From the NCBI GenBank assembly GCA_965197495.1, contig OZ240210.1:2294001-2358000 (forward strand): DNA of 64,000 bases. The letters are read 5' to 3'. A program made the position numbers and the translations under genes. Shown piece after piece: positions 10,881-21,510 of the stretch. This stretch comes from SMYC01 sp965197495. GTDB taxonomy: Bacteria > Acidobacteriota > Vicinamibacteria > Marinacidobacterales > SMYC01. The stretch's first letter is position 1. The number at the start of each line of letters is the position of its first letter. The notes beneath the pieces are model-generated. The model worked only from the letters and a program-made list of their open reading frames with translations. It did no database searches and was not told the origin of the DNA.

Positions 10881-11489
10881 GTGCGCGTGCGCTATCAATT
10901 CTTGATCGATACCTACGAGACAGAGATCCAGAAAGTCTTGAGCGCCTGGACGATGTTCGAGGATGCGGACTTGCCGAAACGCCCGCATCCTTCGGACACG
11001 CGCGGCCGCAGCGTGCTCGAGCACATGGTGCATCAGTCCATGAGCGAGAACCTGTGGTTCAAGACGATGCTCGGGATCGACGTGACGGAGAACCCGGTGC
11101 CTTCGGAAGAAACGCGTCTCGGGTTCCTCAGAAGCTATGCCGACAACGCGTCGAAGCGTCTCGAAGCGCTACGTGGCAAACCGGAGGCGTGGTGGGAAGA
11201 GGTGGTCGATTTCTTCGAGGTCAAGCGCTCCCGCGCCTGGATCATGACGCGTCGTATCGCCCATACGTCCCATCACCGGGGCCAACAGACCGCGATCGTG
11301 CGCATGCTCGGGCGCGATCTGCACAGTACCTACGGTCCTACGGCGGATACCGGCGGGCTCATGCAGAACAAGGCGCCTGTCATCTACGCTTATCCCGACG
11401 TGGCGACGCTTCTGGACGAAGAGGCCGCCGAGCGACGTAAAGCGATGCTTCCCGGCCCGGGCGAAAAACCAGCGACAGAAAGACCTTAG
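10881..11489 (+). CDS. DinB-family putative metal-dependent protein
   Basis: A 202-residue protein with the four-helix DinB layout: one histidine in EHMVHQSMSENLWF and the second pair in HTSHHRGQQTA, the usual three-His metal site. The length is slightly above the usual 150-180 residues because of a charged C-terminal tail. It starts at a GTG. DinB-like proteins include thiol-dependent transferases, but the reaction here cannot be told from sequence. It lies downstream of the S9 peptidase, and the 110 bases between them show no obvious promoter or terminator. Confidence 0.8.
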   Translation: MRVRYQFLIDTYETEIQKVLSAWTMFEDADLPKRPHPSDTRGRSVLEHMVHQSMSENLWFKTMLGIDVTENPVPSEETRLGFLRSYADNASKRLEALRGKPEAWWEEVVDFFEVKRSRAWIMTRRIAHTSHHRGQQTAIVRMLGRDLHSTYGPTADTGGLMQNKAPVIYAYPDVATLLDEEAAERRKAMLPGPGEKPATERP

Positions 11490-11499
11490 GAGACGTCGA

Positions 11500-11747
11500 G
11501 CCTAGCTGGCCAAACCGAGAAGATCGGCACGCGTCGGTCGTGTAGAAGAGCGCAATGTCCTCGACGCCAAAATGCGCGGCCACGTCGATGAGATAACCTT
11601 CATATTGCTCGCTTGGCGTCACCACACGCACGAAGTAGGGAACTGTCCCGTCGACTTCACCGCGAAGCTCAAATCTGTGCCTTGGCGAGCGGCGAATATC
11701 AGACCGCGGTCGACGAGTTCGTTCAGGCCAATGTCGGTAACACCTAG
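11500..11747 (-). pseudogene. Remnant of a type 1 periplasmic substrate-binding protein
   Basis: On the minus strand two frames joined near 11640 read VPYFVRVVTPSEQYEG followed by LIDVAAHFGVEDIALFYTTD. This resembles the core of branched-chain amino-acid-type ABC binding proteins, where a ligand-binding strand is followed by a helix and a 'VA-LY--D' strand. Only about 75 codons remain. One end is cut by copy B of the IS1634-type element. The assignment rests on pattern only; a completely different alpha/beta protein is possible. Confidence 0.35.
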
Positions 11748-13958
11748 GCTGAAGTTCCTGGCTGAAAAAGCCAAGATCCGGTGTTGATCCAATGAGATAG
11801 TTGGAATCAATGGTGCTGGCTTCTGTCTACACGGTGATACCTTTGAGCAGGTCGTAGGCTCTCTGCTGTTTCGAGTCCGGAGTTGTCGTGACATCGAAGG
11901 TGGGCTCGTCGGGTCCGGCTTCCGGTCGCCGACATTTGTTTCGGACGATGTTGCTGAGAAGGCGCAGCAGCGTGCGGAAGCTGGAAGCTCGACTCCCATC
12001 GTCAAGCTTCTTGGTTTGTATCTTGCGCAGGGCGGCCTCGGAGCGCTTCGCCGGAGCAACCGGGTCACGCCTGGCCTTCGCCTGCTGGTCCTCGTCAGAG
12101 AATAGCAGCGGCCGCCAAGCCTCCATCATGTGCCACAGGACGTAGTAGGCCAGCATGCACAAGAAGACGTGCGCCCGGACTCGGTTTTCGCGCCGGTGAC
12201 GAATCGGCCGCACCTTTAGGTCCATGCTCTTGAAGGAACGAAACGCCCTCTCGACCTGGGTCAGCAACTTGTAGCTGCGCACTGTGTCGTCGGTTTTCAT
12301 CCGCTGCTCAGCAAGACTGGTGCGGATCACGTAGATGCCGTCAAGGGCAGCTTCCGCAGTGACCTTTGTGTCGTCGATTTCGAAGCTAAAGCTGTCGTCG
12401 CGAATGTCCAGCTTGAAGTGCTTGCCGACTTTGTACTTGTTGAGAACTCTGCCTACCCGCACACCGATTTTATCTTTACCATGCAGCTGACCCCGCCCGA
12501 TCCGTTGGCGAATCCCTCCGAACTGCTTAGCGATCGTCCCCATGTGTCGCTTCCACCGCTGGAGCCGTTTGTTGGCGAGCTCAGAGTTGCCGTTGGCGAG
12601 GCGCGAGGCGTCGGCATCCATCGTTGTCTCGTCTAGCTCGAAGTCGAAACCGTCGTCACGGATGTCGAGCCTGTAGTACCTGCCGACCTTGTACTTGTTG
12701 AGGAGCTTTTTCACTGCAGCACGGATGTCCTCCTTGCCCTGCAAACGGCGCCGCTCGACCATCCGACAAACTTTCTCCAGCTCCTTGCAGGTCGCTTCGA
12801 GCAGAGCACGGCGCTTGTGACGCCGCCTCTCGGCCAGCTCCGGATTGCGGCAAGCGACCAGCCTCTCGTTGGGGAAATCCGGGTGCGTCACCTCAAACAG
12901 ATTCCGCTCGTCGAATAGCCCCATCTGGAGCACCCCATCGTTGATGAGCTTGCGAATCGGTTCGGGACGCAGAGCGGTAATCCAGTCGACACCGTCCATC
13001 TCCCGCAACTCGTCGATCTGGGTCTGGGTGATCATTCCGCGGTCGCCCACCATCACAAACTGCTCGATGCCGAAGCGCTCTTGCACCTTTTCTACCTGAG
13101 GCAACAGCGTTTTGGGATCGCCCGTGTTGCCCTCAAAGACGGATACCGACACGGGGATGCCGCGTTCGTTGGTCAGCAGACCGTAGTTGATCTGCAGCTT
13201 GCCTTTCTTGCCGTCACGGTCGTATCCGAGGCGGGCGATCGGACAACTCACACCCTCGAAGTAGCTTGAGGTTAGGTCATAGAGCGCTAGGCCGTCGTTT
13301 TGGAGATGGCGCGCCGCGAGTTTTTTTTCGATGACCTCCTGGCGTTTGAGAACCCAGTCCATGGCGGCATAGAGATCGTCTTCGCGGGCATCGCTCACCC
13401 CCAGGATTTCGGGCAGTGTGGTTGTGTGCCACCACTGGCTAGTCGCCAGCTTCGACTGCGGTTCGAGGATCCGGGCGACTACCATGGCCACGACCAAATC
13501 CCGCTCTGGTGAGTGTCGAGAACCAACGAGCTTTTCGAAACCGAGCTGTCTCATGGCGCTGAGCACCGCGTCGACGTGGCCATGGTGCCGGGAGCCGTTC
13601 TCGACGATTTTGAAGGCGACTTCAACCGAGACGAGCTTTTCCCCTTTGAGAATGCGTCGGATGGCGTCGACTGCGTCCATGGGCAATTTGGACAAGTTAG
13701 CGAGCGTGCGCTTGCGGACGTTTCCGCCCACCCGATACGGCTCACGCAGCAGGACCGCGGGGGTAGAGTTGCGATTGGGGATGATGTGGATATGCATGCC
13801 CACCATAGTATCCTATGTGTCAATGTGTATCAAACTATAAAAGACTTTAGACATGCCTACATATTGCATCCCAAAATTAGCCTCTCGGCGTCCCTAAAGA
13901 CGCGTAATCATTGGGGATTCACACTGTCAGTGGGTTCATTCGACCAAGGAACTTCAGC
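11748..13958 (-). mobile_element. IS1634-type insertion sequence, full copy B (2,211 bp)
   Basis: This is the same element as copy A in reverse orientation. Its ends read GCTGAAGTTCCT (11748) and the complementary AACTTCAGC (ending 13958). A perfect 4-bp CTAG duplication lies at 11744-11747 and 13959-13962. The terminal base differs from copy A (G instead of A), so the two copies are not a simple local duplication. The left flank is a binding-protein remnant and the right flank an IS91 fragment. Confidence 0.92.
11827..13806 (-). CDS. IS1634-type DDE transposase (copy B)
   Basis: A 659-residue transposase, nearly identical to copy A, with the same core blocks (LTSSYFEG, VGDRGMIT, AFRSFKSMDLKV). 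The frame is uninterrupted and it is probably active. It uses Arg where copy A has Gln in NRVRAHVF, as does decayed copy C, so copies B and C are the closer pair at that site. Confidence 0.92.
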   Translation of the reverse strand: MVGMHIHIIPNRNSTPAVLLREPYRVGGNVRKRTLANLSKLPMDAVDAIRRILKGEKLVSVEVAFKIVENGSRHHGHVDAVLSAMRQLGFEKLVGSRHSPERDLVVAMVVARILEPQSKLATSQWWHTTTLPEILGVSDAREDDLYAAMDWVLKRQEVIEKKLAARHLQNDGLALYDLTSSYFEGVSCPIARLGYDRDGKKGKLQINYGLLTNERGIPVSVSVFEGNTGDPKTLLPQVEKVQERFGIEQFVMVGDRGMITQTQIDELREMDGVDWITALRPEPIRKLINDGVLQMGLFDERNLFEVTHPDFPNERLVACRNPELAERRRHKRRALLEATCKELEKVCRMVERRRLQGKEDIRAAVKKLLNKYKVGRYYRLDIRDDGFDFELDETTMDADASRLANGNSELANKRLQRWKRHMGTIAKQFGGIRQRIGRGQLHGKDKIGVRVGRVLNKYKVGKHFKLDIRDDSFSFEIDDTKVTAEAALDGIYVIRTSLAEQRMKTDDTVRSYKLLTQVERAFRSFKSMDLKVRPIRHRRENRVRAHVFLCMLAYYVLWHMMEAWRPLLFSDEDQQAKARRDPVAPAKRSEAALRKIQTKKLDDGSRASSFRTLLRLLSNIVRNKCRRPEAGPDEPTFDVTTTPDSKQQRAYDLLKGITV

Positions 13959-14066
13959 CTAGGCAATGTATCGCTGACACTTTCTGCCGGTAACCCCCAC
14001 CCCTAACTTTGCCGACATATCGCTTCCGAGGGAGGTTTTCGATGACGGATTTCGTCTCCATCCCCT

Positions 14067-14484
14067 ATGGACACCGTGGCGGCAACTCCTGCCGTCGCCC
14101 CGCCAAAGGACGACTGTCCACCCGTTTATCGCCCGCGAAACCCACGCGCGAGCTCTCTCTACCAACTCTTCGACTCCCATTACGAAACCGTCAAGGCCGT
14201 GTGGGAGGAGCGATTCGAGCGCCAGTACGGCTTTTGGCGAGGCCACTGGGATAGCGCCGTGGCCGCCTACCTTGACTGTGGTTTGTTCGAATTAGGATTT
14301 CGCTCGCGTCAGGTGCCCGAGCTGCAAATTCGAGTTCCTCGTCGCGTTCTCCTGCAGGTGTCGGGGACTCTGTCCATCTTGTGGCGCGAAGCGAGCCGCG
14401 ATTTTTGCCGAGCTACTCCAACACAAGATTCTCGCAGATGTGCCTCACGCTCAATGGGTGTTTACGCTATGGACACAGTTATGA
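14067..14484 (+). pseudogene. IS91-family transposase, N-terminal fragment
   Basis: The fragment starts DTVAATPAVAPPKDD and continues through FDSHYETVKAVWEERF. A frameshift near 14300-14310 then leads into RCPSCKFEFLVAFSC followed by CRGLCPSCGAKRAAIF. This is the cysteine-rich N-terminal zinc-binding domain of IS91-family (HUH, rolling-circle) transposases. The frame ends at TGA 14482-14484, and the catalytic domain is missing. Bases 14485-14643 contain nothing I can identify. Confidence 0.75.
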
Positions 14485-14643
14485 TGATGCGATTCGAACA
14501 GGAGTTCGAGCTGCCCACGCGACCTCGGAGCGAAGCGCGTAACCAATTCATTCGGGACAACTTAGCGGAACTTCGTCAGCGTTTCCGGGTGGTGTCCCAT
14601 ACGAGCAAGTTGCTCACGATTTGCATCGCGTCTCCCGCGATGA

Positions 14644-16083
14644 TTAAGGTTCGTCTGGAAGTGGTCCAAACGCCGGCGGCGGAACCCGGTGTTTGGTCAC
14701 TGCTTCATAGGTCGAAGCGACCTTCAAAACCGTTGCCTCGTCGCCGGGACCAGCCCAAAAGTTAATGCTGATTGGCATTGGGTGAGGGAGCAACGATTGG
14801 ACGGCGCCGGTGACTAATGAGTAGCTCCTCTTGTCTTCACTTAACACATAGCGAGGCTCGTAAACGATTTGGTTATAGCCGGCAGGAACGATAATCTCAG
14901 GAACTCCTAAAAGGTCGGTGATCTCGGGTCCAGCGGCCCGTCGTTTGTCGACCGTAGGTTCACGATCGATCCCGATCTTCCATTGGGGGACGTCGACGTT
15001 CGGATGCACGAACACGTCGATATCGTTTTCATACATCACCTTGAGAATCGCAAGCCTAAACACGGTTCGCATTTTTACGCGGTCGATCCCTCGTGTTGCG
15101 CGAATGTCTTGCACATTCAGCTCCGCTGCATTTTGGGCTCCGACTGCTTGTGATTCAGATCGCCATTTCGAGTTGCCGACATAACTCGCCCAATCCGTTA
15201 CTCTCGTATCGCCTCTTTCACGCAGATATTTGTCCATACTGAACGCAGTGCGCTGAATATTGTCGAAGCCAGAGAGGATGCGACGCATATTCAACTTGTC
15301 CGATAATGGCGCCTGGCCGAGCGCTAATTGAACCATGTAATCCCTCGTTCTTACGTCATGGCCGGGCACGGCAAATTCTAGATCGCCATCTATCGTTTGA
15401 AAGAAATACTCAGGCGCATTGAATGCGATGATCTCTGCGAAAGCATCTTGGAAGGTATACTTCATATTCGGCACGGTCGGATCATCGGGATACTGTGGAT
15501 CGACCGATTCAACGATCTCTGCCCCCAGCTTATCGCGTAGAACTGTCTTGATCTCATCGTCGATTTGATCGCTGATCGCGACGTCGTTAAGCGTGTGCTT
15601 TACCATGTATTCTCGGACAATGCCGATACGCATTCCTTCAAGAGGCCGCTCCTCACCCTCCAGGTCCTTTTCATCAACAATAGAGAGGGCGTATGGTTCA
15701 TTCGATAGCAAGGTTCTCGGAATCGCCGTGAACATATCCCTTGAATCGAAGTAACCTCGCTCCGGGTTCTTTATGGCATCGAGAACATGGGCGGCATCCC
15801 CTAGTGTGCGACAAAGGATACCTGGGCGGTCATTTATGGACTGCGCAGTCGCCGTGCCGCTCTCCGAAGTCAACCCTTTGGTGGTCACGAACAACGCCAC
15901 CGCATTTTGATGGGCGGGCTCGCGACAGGAGCCGCCGGTCGTTTCGCAAATGGCGCAGGTCACCAAATTGGCAGCGACCGACGCACCCGCGCCACCGCTG
16001 GAAGGTCCGGCAGAGCGCTCTGTATCATAAGGGTTGCACACATGGCCGCCCCAAGTACTCCTGATGCTGCCACCTCCACCGAT
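14644..16083 (-). pseudogene. Amidase-signature enzyme, C-terminal part (split by ISL3)
   Basis: This is the 3' part of an amidase whose 5' part lies at 17810-18694. It begins at IGGGGSIRSTWGGHVCN and contains the amidase signature: GPSSGGAGASVAANLV supplies the cis-serine and TGGSCREPAH the nucleophile serine. The frame is open to its natural stop at 14644. Removing the ISL3 element and one 8-bp AAAAGACT duplication rebuilds a continuous frame across the junction (TKSF joined to IGGGG). This proves a single ancestral gene. The interruption separates the catalytic lysine from both serines, so no active enzyme can be made. Confidence 0.88.
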
Positions 16084-16091
16084 AAAAGACT

Positions 16092-17809
16092 GGTTCTCCT
16101 GTCGTTTCTGGGGATCTGATTTGGGCGCGAGGGTATGGCCTATGGACGCTGCCGCGATTGTGGAAAACACCGGAAACTCCTGGAGAGAGAGGCGTTAGGG
16201 ATGGGTTGTGAGCAGGTACAAACGTAGCAGCGGCGTTTTCCACAATCGCTTGGAAAACGCTTCGCGTTTCCCACAAGCGCCCACAGGCCCCTCCTGATAT
16301 ATACAAGAAGGATTCATTCATTTGGAATAAGGAAGGGGAGGCATCGATCAGTGGAGGCTATGGAAAACGCCCTTCCAGGCTTCGAAGAGAGCTCAGTCGT
16401 GAGCAAGGCCTTGAACGATCCGGACCGTGGGGGCGTTTCCCACAGCCTCGTTTCGCGCTGCGGGGCAGTGGCATTTGGTGAGGCCTGTGGGTTGAGAGGG
16501 TAAGCCATGTTTAGATGCGCATCGGCGAGAACGCTAGAATCCTTTTTCGGCAAGAAAAAGGAGCGTTCTCGCGATGCGCGTTACCACGTTAGTCAACAAG
16601 CTCATCGGATTGCAAGGCCTGTGGGTCCGAAATTTCCACTTCCAGGCGGACAAAGCCAGAGTGGTGGTGGATGTCGTACCACGGAGGAGGAAGCCTCTGT
16701 GCGGGGTTTGCGGTCGAAAGGTCCGCAAGAACAAAGATCGCTACAATCGTTACTGGCGGCACTTGGACCTGTTCGGTGTCCGGAGCTATCTTCGCTACTC
16801 GATCCGGCGAGTGGTTTGTCGGCGTTGTGGCGTGGTCAAAGAAAAGGTGCCTTGGGCCGACAAGGGGAGCCGCTTTACCAAGAGCTTCGAACAAGAGGTA
16901 GCGTGGCTGGCACAGAGGACGGACGTCAGCGCCGTAGCGAACTATTTCCGAGTGACGTGGCGTTCGGTGCGACGGATCATCCAGCGAGTGGTTGCCGAGC
17001 AACGGGATGAGCGGCGCGAGCTCGATGGATTGCGGGTGATTGGGATGGACGAGATCAGCTACCGCAAACGCCACAAGTACTTAACAGTGGTAATAGACCA
17101 TCTCAGCGGCCGGGTCGTCTGGGCGGGAAAGGAGCGCAAGGCCAAGACGCTGCTGCGGTTTTTCCGCAAGCTCGGACCACAAAGAGCCGCGGAGCTCGAA
17201 GCGGTCAGCATGGACATGTGGGAGCCGTACATAACTGTCGTCGGCAAAAAGGCTCCTCAGGCACGGGTGATCTTTGACCGCTTCCACATCGTCAAGCATC
17301 TGAACGAGGCCGTGGATAAGACCCGGCGCGAGCTGGTGCGCGAGCTCAAAGGGACTGCCCGACGCAACCTCAAGAACACCAAGTTTCCCCTTCTCAAGGC
17401 CAAACACAACCGCAGCGCGAAAGACAAACGGGTGCTCCGCGAGCAGGTGCGAGCTAATCGTCGCCTCTACCGCGCCATGCTTCTGCGCGACGACTTCATG
17501 GACCTCTACACCTACAAAACCGAGACATGGGCCAAGAAGTTTCTCCGAGGATGGCTGCGGCGCGCTATGAGCTCGAGGATAGAGCCCGTCAAACGCGCGG
17601 CGAAGATGATCCGCAGCCACTTCGATGGCGTCATCGCGTGGGTCACGTGGAGACTCAGCAACGGCCGACTCGAAGGAATGAACAACAAAATCCGGCTGCT
17701 GAGCCACCGCAGCTTTGGACTCCACTCTGCCGAAGCTCTCATCAGTCTCGTCTACCTAAACTGTGGCGGTCTCACCCTCGAGAGGATCCACTGAAATGGC
17801 AGGAGAGGC
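16092..17809 (+). mobile_element. ISL3-family insertion sequence (1,718 bp)
   Basis: The left end reads GGTTCTCCTGTCGTTTC and the right end, reverse-complemented, reads GCCTCTCCTGCCATTTC: an imperfect inverted repeat. It is flanked by the 8-bp direct repeat AAAAGACT at 16084-16091 and 17810-17817; 8-bp duplications are usual for ISL3. An unusually long left region of about 480 bp without a gene precedes the transposase. Part of this left region is repeated at 21511-21705. Confidence 0.9.
16574..17794 (+). CDS. ISL3-family transposase
   Basis: A 406-residue protein with the ISL3 layout: an N-terminal zinc ribbon (CGVCGRKVRKNK, then RRVVCRRCGVVKE), a helix-turn-helix, and a DDE domain. The aspartates are in VIGMDEISYRKRHKY and VSMDMWEPY, and the glutamate in GRLEGMNNKIRLLSH. 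The frame is intact and the ATG lies close to the right place for the family. It ends 15 bases before the right end of the element. Confidence 0.92.
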   Translation: MRVTTLVNKLIGLQGLWVRNFHFQADKARVVVDVVPRRRKPLCGVCGRKVRKNKDRYNRYWRHLDLFGVRSYLRYSIRRVVCRRCGVVKEKVPWADKGSRFTKSFEQEVAWLAQRTDVSAVANYFRVTWRSVRRIIQRVVAEQRDERRELDGLRVIGMDEISYRKRHKYLTVVIDHLSGRVVWAGKERKAKTLLRFFRKLGPQRAAELEAVSMDMWEPYITVVGKKAPQARVIFDRFHIVKHLNEAVDKTRRELVRELKGTARRNLKNTKFPLLKAKHNRSAKDKRVLREQVRANRRLYRAMLLRDDFMDLYTYKTETWAKKFLRGWLRRAMSSRIEPVKRAAKMIRSHFDGVIAWVTWRLSNGRLEGMNNKIRLLSHRSFGLHSAEALISLVYLNCGGLTLERIH

Positions 17810-18694
17810 AAAAGACTTTGTTGGTTTAGTAGGGCCATCCGCGTTATAGCCAACTTCGGTGGCGATGGATACGGCGTAGATGATCGCCCCTTTATCACGA
17901 AGGTCAGCCACAATTGTCGAGTCCTTCGGCGCGGCATCCATGGCAAAGGCGACGTCGTTCCCACCTGTCGAGCGCATATCCTTGACGTCATACCAATCCT
18001 TAACCGAGAAAGTGGTGCAGTAGAGCGGCAGCTGGCTCAGGTCAGGATTCCTACCGTATTGCGCATCCAATTCGGCAGCTCGCTCCAGGGCGTCCGGTTG
18101 CCGCCGAAACTCTTCGCAGACGGCCGGGCACGATGCCGGAAGAGCGCCCGATGATGGATGCATGTCACACTCGGCTTTGCATGTGACAGATCGCTCACCA
18201 TGTATGTTTATCGTTTCAAGTGCGTTAAGCTGGCCCGCATTCGGCATACCCGAAATCATGCCGAACTGTTGCTCTACGCTTGGGTCCGACGCGGTCGGCT
18301 CCATTCTGCCAAGGTCAAGAGCCAAACCTTGATACTGATCAAAGTCCGGAAGGAAGCTCAATACAGAGCGGGTTTCAGTCGGAAACACTAATGGCGAACC
18401 CGCTCGAACATAACCGGTAGCTGGACGAGTCGGTGCTCCGTCTTGAGTGACGAGCTGCGTGCAGACGCCGTTATAGGCCTTTGCTCGATTGATATACGCT
18501 TGCACTACTCCCTGGCAAGTGATTTGGCCCGCCTGGATAGCGTCGTGTATGTCTTTAATCGTCGCTTCGTGGAGGTGGAATTCCTGGGATTGCCCGAGCG
18601 CCACCCCACCGGCGAGCACAAACTGAATTCCAGCGATGACGATTGTGGCTAGAACCAAACTCAGCGCACTTCTACCCCTCATGACACTCTTCAT
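17810..18694 (-). pseudogene. Amidase-signature enzyme, signal peptide and N-terminal part
   Basis: ATG 18694 is preceded by GAGGAAAC. A signal peptide (LVLATIVIAGIQFVLAGG) implies export. The amidase helix region (HDAIQAGQITCQGVVQ, INRAKAYNG) follows, then the catalytic lysine in TTFSVKDWYDVKDM. The frame runs into the ISL3 element at 17809, adding foreign residues before a stop. With the part at 14644-16083 the rebuilt protein would be about 770 residues. That is longer than most amidases because of an insert between the N-terminal helices and the lysine region. Confidence 0.88.
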
Positions 18695-18834
18695 TTTAGT
18701 TTCCTCATCTTGTTATCCAGCACCAAACGATTGCCTGTCATAGACTGCGATTGTAGCCCGTCAAAGCATTCGGACAGAAATCCCTGAAAAACTAAGAGAC
18801 ACTTTTCTGATCGAAGCGATCTGAAGGAGGATCG

Positions 18835-19252
18835 ATGAAGGAGAAAGTGTCTCCAGAAGGTCGAGTGCGGGAGATCCGTCGAAAAACACGGAAGAAGTAC
18901 TCGGCGGAGGAGTAGGTCCGGATCGTCTTGGAAGGGCTGCGAGGCGAAGAGAGCACCGCAGCCCTGTGCCGGCGCGAAGGGATACCATCAAATCTGTATT
19001 ACCGGTGGAGCAAGGAGTTTCTCGAGGCGGGGAAGAAGCGCCTGGCCGGGGACACAAAGGGGGAAGCAACATCGAGTGAAGTCACCGATCTGCGGCAGGA
19101 GAACGAGCAGCTGAAGCAGGCCGTGGCCGAAATGCTACTGAAGAACCGTTTTCTGAAAAAAACCTTGAACGCATCGGATTCCGAGAGCAGTGATATATGA
19201 GGCAATCGGGAGCCGAGAAGCTGGAGACCATCCGGCTGGTTGAAGACTCAGA
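18835..19252 (+). pseudogene. IS3-family remnant: OrfA with a stop, start of OrfB
   Basis: ATG 18835 starts an IS3/IS911-type OrfA: a helix-turn-helix region (TRKKYSAEE, stop, VRIVLEGLRGEES; then CRREGIPSNLYYRWSKEF) and a leucine-zipper tail (TDLRQENEQLKQAVAEML), ending at TGA 19200. An in-frame TAG at 18913-18915 breaks it. OrfB would begin at 19197 (MRQSGAEKLETIRLVED) with the usual small overlap, but after about 18 codons the sequence changes to an IS91 fragment. A possible left end of the element lies near 18760-18800. Confidence 0.75.
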
Positions 19253-19615
19253 GTTGTCGGCATTTCGCCTGCTGTGGCGATGAACCCGATGGCCCCCGCT
19301 ACGATATCGTCGCGGTCAAAGTAGACTTGAAAATACAACCTGAGGGCTCGCCACGCACACCCGGCCAACTCACCCAGGAGTTTTCGATCGTAGCGGAAGA
19401 AGATTCTCAAGCGCTTGGGGAGGGAGAAAACGACTTGCCGGTGAGGGACATCTTCGAGCAACTGCTCAGTGGCCCAATGGGCCCACAGGAGCTCACGCTT
19501 TTTGTGGCAACTAGGACACAGACATCTTGCTTTGCAGGAGAGGCCGACGACAAATTCGAAGCCGCAAGCTTTACAACGCGCTCTTGCGAAACCGTAGTCC
19601 GTTCCATACTACGCC
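19253..19615 (-). pseudogene. IS91-family transposase fragment
   Basis: One minus-strand frame reads GFARARCKACGFEFVVGLSC, then CLCPSCHKKRELLWAHW, then LEDVPHRQVVFSLPKRLRIF. This is the zinc-binding domain and start of the catalytic region of an IS91-family transposase. It resembles, but is not the same as, the fragment at 14067. It ends abruptly near 19253 where IS3 sequence begins. No complete IS91 is present in the window. Confidence 0.7.
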
Positions 19616-21510
19616 TCCTTAACAATGGTGTTTGTCTTTTGCTCAAACAGCTCTTCTTGTCTGCCGCAAGTCGCTGACTCCACGTTGATTCTCCAACGTC
19701 GACGCTTCCGGACGATGGTCTGCATGGCTTCGAGCTTTCCGGTCTTGACCAAATAGGTAACGTGGGAGCGGGACAAGCCCAGACGCCTTGCCGCCTCGCC
19801 GACGCTCACCCAACCCTCCGGGGCGTCGCCACCAGAAAGTTTTTTCCGTACCTCGTCTCCGAGAAGAATCCGCCAAGGCGCTCCGGGCGTCAACTGCTCT
19901 CCGGCGAGGATTCCTTCCTGCAACCAGCGTTGGATGGTGCTCATGCTCACTCCTAGCTCGACCGAGGCTTCATCCGCGGTGAAGGGTCCCTCCTTGGGAT
20001 CTTTTGACGAGTTTTTTCGGACACTTCGGGATCTTGTGGCGACCGCGCATCGAGAGGACATTGGACTTGGTGTAGGGATTGCCGAAGCCTGTGCGCCGGC
20101 CCTGCTTGTTGAGAATCCGAGCAATCTGAGCATCATCGAACTCTTCGGCGAGTTGACGCACGAGCTCGATGTCGTCTGGTGAGGTTATGTGGCCTGTACC
20201 GGAACCACGCCGGACCACTTCCAGCTCCGTTGTCGCTCCGCCTTTCCAGATGATTCGAATGACGTAGCGCTTCTCCTCGGTGGTGAGCTGCACCTCTTCG
20301 ATGAGGCAACGCAGCAGCCGCTTCTTGTCTCGATTCGTCGTGGTCTCGGCGTTCCAGACTTCCTCGAGGTGGCCGGCAAGCTGCTCCGCGCGCGCGATAT
20401 CTTCATCACTCAGCGCCAAGGTTTGCTTTTTGGCCGCTTCCGCTTTCTGGCGTACCTTATCGAGCTCCACGAGGCGTACGTTCCATCGTCTCTCGAGCTC
20501 GCGGCCCACCAATCGATTCTCTGGCTCCACCACGTGAAACTGCCGCTGCGCCCGTTTCGCCTCGAACTCCGCCTTCTCTACCTGAAGCTCCCAGTGGCGG
20601 TTCAGTGCTTCGTTCTCCGCTTGCAATTGCTCTTGCATCGAACGTAGAGCTTGGAGTCCGGCAGGCTCGGTGGCTTCAAGAAATGCTTGGACCACAGCAT
20701 CATCGATACGCTTGCCTCCGATGACCTGGCAATGGGACCCTCCCTTTTGGTCGCGGGCGCGCATGCATCGATATTGCATCGTTCGTCCCACACGTCCGCG
20801 CTCGGAGTGGTGACCACCATAGCTTACGTACATTGCCCTGCCGCACCGACCGCAGCGACCGACACCTTGCAGCAATGCCTTTCCTTCCCGTGCGGCGCCG
20901 GGCTTGGTGGAGGCGTTTGGCTGAATCATCTGCTGGTTACTCTTGATGCGCTCTTGGGTTTCCAAATACTTATCATAGGAAATGTAGGCGGGATGATGCT
21001 CTTCGATCAACACCGGCAACTCTCCCCGTCGTGGAACCCTTCGAACACGAAGTCGCCCTTGCTCCTTATCGAGCTCGCGAACCGTTTCAATGCGGCCGAA
21101 TACATAGACCCCAGCGTAAATCGGATGTTTCAGGGTTCTCAAGACCATGTTGTAATTAGGCTCGAGCCATACCACCGGATGAGTGCGAAGCTCCACACGG
21201 CGCACGGGGAACTTCAGCCCTTGTTCCAGCCACCAGACAAGAACTTGTCGAGCACTGCCCAGTTCGTCGAACTTCGTGAACACCGTCTCGATGGCATGCG
21301 CGATCGATTCATCACTGGTCTTGACCAGCTGATTCAAATCGTCCACTTCGTATCCCGCCGGGGGAATCGTCATCAGCTCGCCACGCCGCGCTTTACTCCA
21401 GCGCGCATCCACCATCCGTTGCACCGCGTAGTCGAGCTCCATCTCGCTCACTTGTCCGCGGATCCCTAGTACCATCCGGTCCGCGCTCAGCTTCGGGTCA
21501 TAGATTATTT
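19609..21510 (-). pseudogene. Large serine recombinase, lacking its catalytic N-terminus
   Basis: The reading begins inside the resolvase domain at DPKLSADRMVLGIRGQVSEM. It continues through the recombinase domain, a zinc ribbon (GRCGRCGRAMYVSYGG with CMRARDQKGGSHC) and a coiled-coil stretch. The catalytic-serine segment that should precede it was removed by the ISL3 end at 21511. Near 20010 a run of six A residues shifts the frame by one; with five A the protein continues into two small MerR/excisionase-like helix-turn-helix domains (ASVELGVSMSTIQRWLQE and GEAARRLGLSRSHVTYLV) and ends at 19609. Two frames in one gene plus the lost N-terminus make this a pseudogene. Confidence 0.8.

Noticed and set aside
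19253..19615. The plus-strand 145-codon frame at 19240-19677 as a gene
   Set aside because: The minus strand contains a clear IS91 zinc-binding domain; the plus frame is its complement.
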